A DNA stretch of 64,000 nt, taken from assembly GCA_023386155.1 (NCBI GenBank), contig JAEWKH010000071.1:1-64000 (forward strand), in the 5' to 3' direction. The DNA is from Pseudomonadota bacterium (GTDB lineage Bacteria; Pseudomonadota; Alphaproteobacteria; Rhizobiales; Beijerinckiaceae). The notes beneath the pieces were generated by a model. The model was not told where the DNA came from. It worked only from the letters and a program-made list of their open reading frames with translations, and made no database searches. The stretch's first letter is position 1. Every line of letters begins with the position of its first letter. The position numbers were made by a program, and so were the translations under genes. This document shows, in pieces, positions 58,093 to 64,000 of the stretch.

Positions 58093-60939
58093 TCAGAGGG
58101 TCCGCTTCACCTCTTCCACGCGGTAGCACTCGATGAGGTCGCCGACGCGCATGTCCTGGTAATTCTCGAAGGACATGCCGCATTCCTGGCCGGACGTGAC
58201 CTCGCGGGCATCGTCCTTGAAGCGCTTGAGCTGGCTGAGCTTGCCCTCGTGAATCACCACGTTGTCGCGGATAAGGCGGACATGGGCGCCGCGCTGGACC
58301 ACGCCGTCGAGGACGCGGCAACCGGCGATCTTGCCGACCTTGGACACGTTGAACACTTCGAGGATCTGCGCCTCGCCGAGCCGCTCTTCGCGCAGCGTCG
58401 GAGCGAGCAGGCCCGACATCGCCGCCTTCACGTCATCCACGAGGTCGTAGATGATGTTGTAGTAGCGGATCTCGATCCCGGCCCGTTCGGCCGCCTCGCG
58501 CGCTTCCTTGTGGGCGCGCACGTTGAAGCCGAGGATGATGGCGTTCGAGGCTTCCGCCAGTGTGACGTCGGATTCCGAGATGCCGCCGACGCCGGCCTGG
58601 ATGATGCGGGCGGCGACTTCCTCGTTGCCGACCTTCTCGAGCGCGCCGACGATCGCTTCCGCCGAGCCCTGCACGTCCGCTCGGACCACGAGCGGGAATT
58701 CCTTGCGGCCCGCTCCGGCCTTGAGGTCGTGCATCATATCGGCGAGGGTGCGCCCGGCCGATCCCATGCGGGCCGCCTGACGCTCGCGCTTCTGGCGGGT
58801 GCGGTATTCGGTGACCTCGCGGGCACGAGCCTCGGACTCGACCACCGCGACGCGGTCGCCGGCCTCCGGGGTGCCGTTGAAGCCCAGCACCTCGACCGGA
58901 ACCGAGGGACCGGCCTCCTTCACGTTGGCGCCGAGATCGTTGATCAGGGCACGCACGCGGCCCCATTCGGCGCCGGCCACGACGATGTCGCCGGTGTGGA
59001 GCGTGCCGCGCTGCACCAGCACGGTCGCCACCGGACCGCGGCCGCGATCGAGCTTGGCCTCGATGACGGTGCCCTCGGCGGAGCGCTCCGGATTGGCCTT
59101 GAGATCGAGGATCTCGGCCTGGAGCTGAAGGCCCTCGAGCAGGGTGTCGAGGCCCTGGCCGGTCTTGGCCGAAACCTCGAACTCGAGCGTCTCGCCACCC
59201 ATCGATTCGACCACGATGGAATGCTGCAGGAGCTCGGTGCGGACCCGCTGCGGGTTGGCGTCGGGCTTGTCGACCTTGTTGATCGCCACGATCAGCGGCA
59301 CGCCGGCCGCCTGGGCGTGGGTGATCGCCTCCACGGTCTGCGGCATGACGCCGTCATCGGCCGCCACCACGAGCACGACGATATCCGTCACCTTGGCGCC
59401 GCGGGCGCGCATGGCCGTGAAGGCCGCGTGGCCGGGCGTGTCGATGAAGGTGATCTTGCCGCCGAGCGGCGAGGTCACCTGATAGGCGCCGATATGCTGC
59501 GTGATGCCGCCGGCCTCGCCGGAGACCACGTTGGTCTTGCGGATCGCGTCGAGCAGCGAGGTCTTGCCGTGGTCGACGTGGCCCATGATGGTCACGACCG
59601 GCGGGCGGGGCGAGAGGTTCTCGTCCACGTCCGGCGTATCGAACAGGCCTTCCTCGACGTCCGATTCGGCGACGCGCTTCACCGTGTGGCCGAGCTCCTC
59701 CGCGACAAGCTGCGCGGTATCGGCGTCGATCACGTCGGTGATCTTGTGCATCTGTCCCTGCTTCATCAGGAACTTGATCACGTCCACGGCGCGCTCCGAC
59801 ATGCGGTTGGCGAGCTCCTGGATGGTGATCGTCTCGGGAATCGTCACCTCGCGGGCGATCTTTTCCTTCTGCTCCACCTGGCGGTGGCCCATGAGACGCT
59901 GATTGCGGCGGCGGAAGGAGGCGAGGGAACGGGTCCGCTCCTCCTCGCCCGAGGTCGCAGTGGCCAGGGTCAGGCGACCGCGGCGCTTCTCCTCGCCGGG
60001 CACGCCCTTGGGCGTCTTCGGCAGAGCCGCGGGCTTGGCCGCGACGCCGGGACGACGGATGGTGCGTGCACCCTCCTCCTCGTCAACCTCGACGGCGCGC
60101 GCCGCGACCGGCGGAGCCGTGCGGACCTTGGGCTTTGCCGTTTCCGGATCGGGCGCCGCAGGGGCAGCCGGGCGAGCCATGTGATTCAGGCTCGGCGGAC
60201 GGCCGCCGGTGGTGCCGACGCCGGGGCGCGAAGGGGCGTACCCGCCCGAGCGCGGAGCGCCGGAGCGAGGTCCATCCGTACGGGGGCGATCGGAGCGGGC
60301 TCCGTCCTGACGCGGGGCGCCGGGACGGGCTGCCGGAGCTGATCCCTGCGCCGGACGCGGCGGAGCGGCCTCTTCGCCCAGACGGCGGCGGGCCTCGTCC
60401 TCGGCGCGGCGCTTGCGCTCGTCGTCCTGGCGGCGGCGCTCGTCCTCGTCGCGCTTGCGGGCCTCGGCGGCTTCGCGATCCTTGGCCTCGGCGGCCTCGC
60501 GCTCGGCGCGGCGGGCCGCTTCCTCGGCCTGGCGGCGACGCTCCTCCTCATCGCGGCGGCGGGCATCGACCAGCGCGTTCATGCGCGCATCGCGCTCCTG
60601 CTCGGAGAGCGTCTGCAGCACCATGCCGCCGGACCGGGGGGTATTCGGAGCCGGGCGCGACGGCCGGCCGCCCTGAGCGGGCGCTGCCGGCTTCGGGGCC
60701 GGAGCGGCGGCTTTGGGCGCGCTCGCGGGCGCCGCGGCCTGTTGCGGCGCGGGCCTGTCTTCCTTGGCCCCTCCGGGGCCGACAGCAGGGCGACGCTTGA
60801 CGGTCTCTACCACGACCGACTTGGACCGGCCATGGGAGAAGCTTTGGCGCACCGTGCCTTGCTCGACGGGTCGCTTCAGAGACAGCGTCTTGGACGACAC
60901 ATGGAGAGTCTTGTCGCCCTGGTTTTTCGTATCACTCAT
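58093..60939 (-). CDS. infB: Translation initiation factor IF-2
   Basis: 948 aa. The N-terminal 370 residues are low complexity: an IF2_N segment (KTLSLKRPVEQGTVRQSFSHGRSK), Pro/Ala-rich stretches and an Arg/Glu-rich coiled coil (residues about 115-190). The GTPase core begins near 440 with GHVDHGKTSLLDAIR, then DTPGHAAFTAMRARGAK and NKVD (G4). C-terminal domains II-IV end VGDLIECYRVEEVKRTL. It binds fMet-tRNA and the 30S subunit. It is preceded by ylxR with a 4-base overlap. Confidence 0.97.
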   Translation of the reverse strand: MSDTKNQGDKTLHVSSKTLSLKRPVEQGTVRQSFSHGRSKSVVVETVKRRPAVGPGGAKEDRPAPQQAAAPASAPKAAAPAPKPAAPAQGGRPSRPAPNTPRSGGMVLQTLSEQERDARMNALVDARRRDEEERRRQAEEAARRAEREAAEAKDREAAEARKRDEDERRRQDDERKRRAEDEARRRLGEEAAPPRPAQGSAPAARPGAPRQDGARSDRPRTDGPRSGAPRSGGYAPSRPGVGTTGGRPPSLNHMARPAAPAAPDPETAKPKVRTAPPVAARAVEVDEEEGARTIRRPGVAAKPAALPKTPKGVPGEEKRRGRLTLATATSGEEERTRSLASFRRRNQRLMGHRQVEQKEKIAREVTIPETITIQELANRMSERAVDVIKFLMKQGQMHKITDVIDADTAQLVAEELGHTVKRVAESDVEEGLFDTPDVDENLSPRPPVVTIMGHVDHGKTSLLDAIRKTNVVSGEAGGITQHIGAYQVTSPLGGKITFIDTPGHAAFTAMRARGAKVTDIVVLVVAADDGVMPQTVEAITHAQAAGVPLIVAINKVDKPDANPQRVRTELLQHSIVVESMGGETLEFEVSAKTGQGLDTLLEGLQLQAEILDLKANPERSAEGTVIEAKLDRGRGPVATVLVQRGTLHTGDIVVAGAEWGRVRALINDLGANVKEAGPSVPVEVLGFNGTPEAGDRVAVVESEARAREVTEYRTRQKRERQAARMGSAGRTLADMMHDLKAGAGRKEFPLVVRADVQGSAEAIVGALEKVGNEEVAARIIQAGVGGISESDVTLAEASNAIILGFNVRAHKEAREAAERAGIEIRYYNIIYDLVDDVKAAMSGLLAPTLREERLGEAQILEVFNVSKVGKIAGCRVLDGVVQRGAHVRLIRDNVVIHEGKLSQLKRFKDDAREVTSGQECGMSFENYQDMRVGDLIECYRVEEVKRTL

Positions 60940-61607
60940 TCCGCCTCAGTTCCTGCGGGTTTCAAAATCGTGGGTTCGCCGGTCTCGTTACCGAGGCCAG
61001 TTTGATCGGCGCCGATGCCGCGATAGGAGCGGTAACGATGCCAGCGGTTCAGAAAGCCGTCGCTCCCAGCGCCCGCGACGAGGGCAGCATGTATCACATG
61101 TGACCGGCCTAATGCCAAATCCAATTCGTCATTCGGCAATTCTTGGATGACCGGAAAGCTAGATATTGCGTCGCCGAGGCGTTTTCGCAACTGGTTCGCC
61201 AATTTTCTCCGCCCATCTTCGGCCGCCTCTGCGGCATGAATAAGGGCAACGATGGGCTTATCCGTGATCGCCGACTCGACCTTGTGGAAGCCGGTGATCA
61301 CCGCGCCGGCCTTGTTGGCCAGGGCCAGGCCCTGGCGAAGATCGTCCCGGAGCAGGCGCTCGATGTCCTGGGCGAGGGTCTCCGGGGCCCTGGCCTCGGT
61401 CTTGAAGGCGCGGGAGAAGAGGCGACGTTTGGCCGCCTCCGCCACCATGTCGGCACGGGCCGTGACCCAGACGCCGCGACCCGGCAGCTTGTGCCTGAGG
61501 TCGGGCACGACCTGGCTGTCGGGCCCGAGCACAAAGCGGATCAGCTCCGCGGGGCCCTTGGCCTCGCGGGTGACGATGCAGGTGCGCTCCGGTTCATGCC
61601 GCGGCAC
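60936..61607 (-). CDS. YlxR-type RNA-binding protein (DUF448) with L7Ae-like C-terminal part
   Basis: 223 aa. The N-terminal 80 residues are DUF448/YlxR: PERTCIVTREAKGPAELIRFVLGPD and KLPGRGVWVTARADMVAEAAKRRLFSRAFK, with the GRGxW core. Residues about 95-185 resemble the L7Ae-like fold seen in the longer alphaproteobacterial members (ALANKAGAVITGFHKVESAITDKPIVALIHAAEA). Probably binds structured RNA. It lies between nusA and infB, overlapping infB by 4 bases. Confidence 0.92.
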   Translation of the reverse strand: MPRHEPERTCIVTREAKGPAELIRFVLGPDSQVVPDLRHKLPGRGVWVTARADMVAEAAKRRLFSRAFKTEARAPETLAQDIERLLRDDLRQGLALANKAGAVITGFHKVESAITDKPIVALIHAAEAAEDGRRKLANQLRKRLGDAISSFPVIQELPNDELDLALGRSHVIHAALVAGAGSDGFLNRWHRYRSYRGIGADQTGLGNETGEPTILKPAGTEAE

Positions 61608-61637
61608 GGGTGCTGACCTCGCTTCCTCATAGCCGTG

Positions 61638-63257
61638 TTAGGAGGGTTGAGCCTCGGTCTCGGCCTCCTCGGCCGATCCCTCGGTTTCAACTGCCTCTTC
61701 CGGCTGCTCGATCCAGCCCGCCTTCACGCGGGCGGCCATGATCATGTTCTCCGCATCGGCGCGGGAGACGTCGAAGCCGTCGAGCGCGCCCTTGTAGCGG
61801 GTCGCCTCGGGGCCCCGGCCCTCCGTCCAGCCGACGAGGTCGTCGGTCGCGCAGCCGGCCAGGTCCTCGACGTTCCTGATGTCGTTCTCGCCGAAGGCCA
61901 CCAGCATGGCGGTGGTGACGCCGTCGATCTCCTTCAGGTCGTCGGAGACGCCCAGCTCCGTGCGGCGGGCCTCGTTCTCGGCCTCGATCCGGGACAGGTA
62001 TTCCTGGGCCCGGCTCTGGATCTCGGCGGCCGTATCCTCGTCGAATCCTTCGATGGAGGCGACTTCCGACGCGTCCACATAGGCGATTTCCTCGACCGAG
62101 CGGAAGCCTTCCGAGGCCAGGAGCTGGCCCACGACCTCGTCCACGTCGAGGGCGTTCATGAACAGATCGGTGCGCTCGGCGAACTCCTTCTGCCGGCGCT
62201 CGGACTCTTCAGCCTCGGTGAGGATGTCGATGTCCCAGCCGGTGAGCTGCGAGGCGAGGCGCACGTTCTGGCCGCGGCGGCCGATGGCCAGCGAGAGCTG
62301 GTCGTCGGGCACCACCACCTCGATGCGGTCGGCCTCCTCGTCGAGCACCACCTTGACCACTTCGGCCGGCTGGAGCGCGTTGACGATGAAGGTCGCCTGG
62401 TCCGGCGACCAGTGGATGATGTCGATCTTCTCGCCCTGGAGCTCGCCGACCACCGCCTGGACGCGGGAGCCGCGCATGCCCACGCAGGCGCCGACCGGGT
62501 CGATGGAGGAATCGCGCGAGGTCACGGCGATCTTGGCGCGGGAGCCCGGGTCGCGGGCGACGGCCTGCACCGACACGATGCCGTCGTAGATCTCCGGCAC
62601 CTCGGAGGCGAAGAGCTTCGCCATGAACTGCGGGTGGGTGCGCGACAGGAAGATCTGCGGCCCGCGCGCCTCGCGGCGCACGTCGAAGAGATAGGCGCGG
62701 ATGCGGTCGCCCGGACGGAAGGTTTCGCGGGGAATCAGCTCGTCGCGGCGGATGATGGCCTCGCCGCGGCCGAGATCGACGATCACGTTGCCGTACTCGA
62801 CGCGCTTGACCGCGCCGTTCACGACCTCGCCGATGCGGTCCTTGTATTCCTGGTACTGGCGGTCGCGCTCGGCGTCGCGCACCTTCTGGACGATCACCTG
62901 CTTGGCCGACTGGGCCGCGATGCGGCCGAAATCGAAGGGCGGCAGGGTGTCGGCGATCACGTCGCCCACCTGGGCCGCCGGGTTGTGGCGGGTGCGGGCC
63001 TCGGACAGGGTGATCTCGCGGGAATCGTTCTCCACCGCGCCGTCCTCGACCACGAGGAGGTGGCGGGCCAGGCGCAGCTCGCCGGTCTTGGGGTTGATTT
63101 CGGCGTGGATGTCGGTTTCGGCGCCGTAGCGGGACCGGGCCGCCTTGGCGATGGCGTCCGCCATGGCGTCGAGCACGATCTGCTTGTCGATCACCTTCTC
63201 GCGCGCGACCGCATCGGCGATCTGCAAGAGTTCAAGCCTGTTGGCGCTGATAGCCAT
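61638..63257 (-). CDS. nusA: Transcription termination/antitermination factor NusA
   Basis: 539 aa. N-terminal RNA-polymerase-binding domain (about 1-130; LLQIADAVAREKVIDKQIVLDAM), S1 domain (about 135-200), and KH1/KH2 (about 210-345; KLFASEVPEIYDGIVSVQAVARDPGSRAKIAV, then QLSLAIGRRGQNVRLASQLTGW). Two C-terminal helix-hairpin-helix regions follow (about 360-500, LLASEGFRSVEEIAYVD, then GVSDDLKEIDGVTTAMLVA), an alphaproteobacterial arrangement. It follows rimP by 12 bases. Confidence 0.97.
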   Translation of the reverse strand: MAISANRLELLQIADAVAREKVIDKQIVLDAMADAIAKAARSRYGAETDIHAEINPKTGELRLARHLLVVEDGAVENDSREITLSEARTRHNPAAQVGDVIADTLPPFDFGRIAAQSAKQVIVQKVRDAERDRQYQEYKDRIGEVVNGAVKRVEYGNVIVDLGRGEAIIRRDELIPRETFRPGDRIRAYLFDVRREARGPQIFLSRTHPQFMAKLFASEVPEIYDGIVSVQAVARDPGSRAKIAVTSRDSSIDPVGACVGMRGSRVQAVVGELQGEKIDIIHWSPDQATFIVNALQPAEVVKVVLDEEADRIEVVVPDDQLSLAIGRRGQNVRLASQLTGWDIDILTEAEESERRQKEFAERTDLFMNALDVDEVVGQLLASEGFRSVEEIAYVDASEVASIEGFDEDTAAEIQSRAQEYLSRIEAENEARRTELGVSDDLKEIDGVTTAMLVAFGENDIRNVEDLAGCATDDLVGWTEGRGPEATRYKGALDGFDVSRADAENMIMAARVKAGWIEQPEEAVETEGSAEEAETEAQPS

Positions 63258-63269
63258 CGAGGTCGCTCC

Positions 63270-63896
63270 TTAATTCTGTTTCGTCTTCTTGGACGGGTCG
63301 CCCGGCTCGGGCGCCTCCACCACATCCGTGTCTTCGTCAAGGTCGTCCGTGGTCGGCGCCGTTCCGCGGCGCAGCGATTCACGAATCAGCTCATCGGTGA
63401 GAACGAGGTGCGCCTCGCCGAGATCCGTCAGGGGCACGCGGGCGATGGGCTCGAGGCCCTCCTTCACGTCCGGCAGCTCGATCACGAGCATTCCGTCCTC
63501 GACGCCCCGAAGGAAGCCCCGGAAGCGCTTGCGGCCTTCCACCGGCACCGCCATCTCGATCTTCGCGTCATAACCGGTCCAGCGCTCGAAATCGCTGGCG
63601 CGCACGAGCGGCCTGTCGATCCCCGGCGAGGAGATCTCCAGGTGATAGGCCGTGGCGATGGGATCCTCAAGGTCGAGAACCGGCGAAATCGCCCGGCTCA
63701 CGGCCTCGCAATCGTCCACCGACATGGTGCCGTCCGGCCTCTCGGCCATGATCTGCACGGTGCAACCGTTCGTGCCGGTGACCCGCACGCGCACGAGGTT
63801 GAAGCCCAGATCCTCGATCACCGGCTCGACGATGGCCGCCACCCGGGCAGCGACGCCGTTCTCCGTGATCAGCCGCTTGTCGCGTTCGTTTGTCAT
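63270..63896 (-). CDS. rimP: Ribosome maturation factor RimP
   Basis: 208 aa from the ATG at 63896 (MTNERDKRLITENGVAARVAA); the frame extends to 63926 without a start signal. Binds the 30S subunit. VAAIVEPVIEDLGFNLVRVRV, TVQIMAERPDGTMSVDDCEAVSRAI, YHLEISSPGIDRPLVRASDFERWTG and the ELGEAH-like PLTDLGEAHLVL are the family blocks. The acidic C-terminal tail (TTDDLDEDTDVVEAPEP) is a rhizobial feature. First gene of the block and preceded by a hairpin. Confidence 0.96.
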   Translation of the reverse strand: MTNERDKRLITENGVAARVAAIVEPVIEDLGFNLVRVRVTGTNGCTVQIMAERPDGTMSVDDCEAVSRAISPVLDLEDPIATAYHLEISSPGIDRPLVRASDFERWTGYDAKIEMAVPVEGRKRFRGFLRGVEDGMLVIELPDVKEGLEPIARVPLTDLGEAHLVLTDELIRESLRRGTAPTTDDLDEDTDVVEAPEPGDPSKKTKQN

Positions 63897-63925
63897 GGCA
63901 CTCCGCACGCCCCGGCGTTCAAGCA

Positions 63926-63957
63926 ATAAAAAAGAGCGGACCCCGGGGGGCCCACTC
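63926..63957 (-). terminator. Terminator-like hairpin in the rimP leader
   Basis: On the minus strand GAGTGGGCCCC, a two-base loop, GGGGTCCGCTC (11 pairs with two G-U), then TTTTTTATT. It lies 29 bases before the rimP ATG. It either ends an upstream transcript or acts as an attenuator of the rimP-nusA operon. Confidence 0.75.
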
Positions 63958-64000
63958 TCGACCAGCAGCTTGACGCTGCAACCAGAGCTGACACCAGAGA

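Noticed and set aside
57910..60342. 810-codon open frame opposite infB
   Set aside because: The sequence is low complexity, mirrors IF-2 codons, and no ribosome-binding site is seen. IF-2 is unmistakable on the other strand.
61635..63929. 764-codon open frame opposite nusA and rimP
   Set aside because: Covers two secure genes on the opposite strand and encodes no recognisable domain.
1..64000. CRISPR arrays, rRNA and tRNA genes, IS elements
   Set aside because: I looked for regular direct repeats with spacers, T-loop-like GGTTCGA patterns in suitable context and transposase motifs, and found none that hold up.

Overview
The window is high-G+C DNA from the chromosome of an alphaproteobacterium, most likely Hyphomicrobiales (Rhizobiales). 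The protein sequences and dispersed repeats recall the Methylobacteriaceae/Beijerinckiaceae side (for example Microvirga), but I cannot fix the genus from sequence alone. Supporting evidence is the classic alphaproteobacterial order mnmE-mnmG-rsmG-parA-parB, hemE next to an origin-like region, the run ppsR-maf-aroE-coaE-dnaQ-secB-Tim44-mltA-smr, the his cluster beside hslVU, and rimP-nusA-ylxR-infB-rbfA-truB-rpsO-pnp. It is almost entirely core chromosome. I see no prophage, transposase, CRISPR array, rRNA or tRNA gene.

Left arm (1-18.3 kb): the 3' end of ftsK, lolA and an exonuclease III gene, then a chemoreceptor, an RTX-type secreted protein, and a coupled pair of a cyclic-nucleotide-binding protein and an OmpR-type (CenR-like) regulator divergent from an L,D-transpeptidase. 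An ABC-F ATPase follows, then a small accessory patch with two LysR regulators, an aldo/keto reductase and a DUF1127-like small protein. yggS, leuS, lptE and holA close this arm.

Origin domain (18.4-32.1 kb): the leftward genes parB, parA, rsmG, mnmG and mnmE carry two perfect parS sites. An accessory insert (YyaL-like protein, Lrp-type regulator, EamA transporter, 32-aa membrane protein) separates mnmE from rho. hemJ and hemE follow. Between hemE and ppsR lies a probable chromosomal origin with a perfect DnaA box, TTAA-N7-TTAA (CtrA-type) motifs and ten GANTC sites within about 370 bp. Core genes flanking it point away from it on both sides: hemE, hemJ and rho to the left, ppsR through dnaQ to the right.

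Right arm (32.1-64 kb): cofactor, division and envelope genes lead to a his operon (hisB, DUF2628, hisH, hisA, hisF, hisE, coaA) read leftward and hslVU read rightward. After an nth-like glycosylase and a few small enzymes comes a long leftward block for transcription, translation and RNA decay (rimP to pnp), with a terminator-like hairpin in the rimP leader. Several families of short palindromic repeats lie between genes throughout. Most very long ORFs opposite pnp, infB and nusA are high-G+C shadows and are not annotated.
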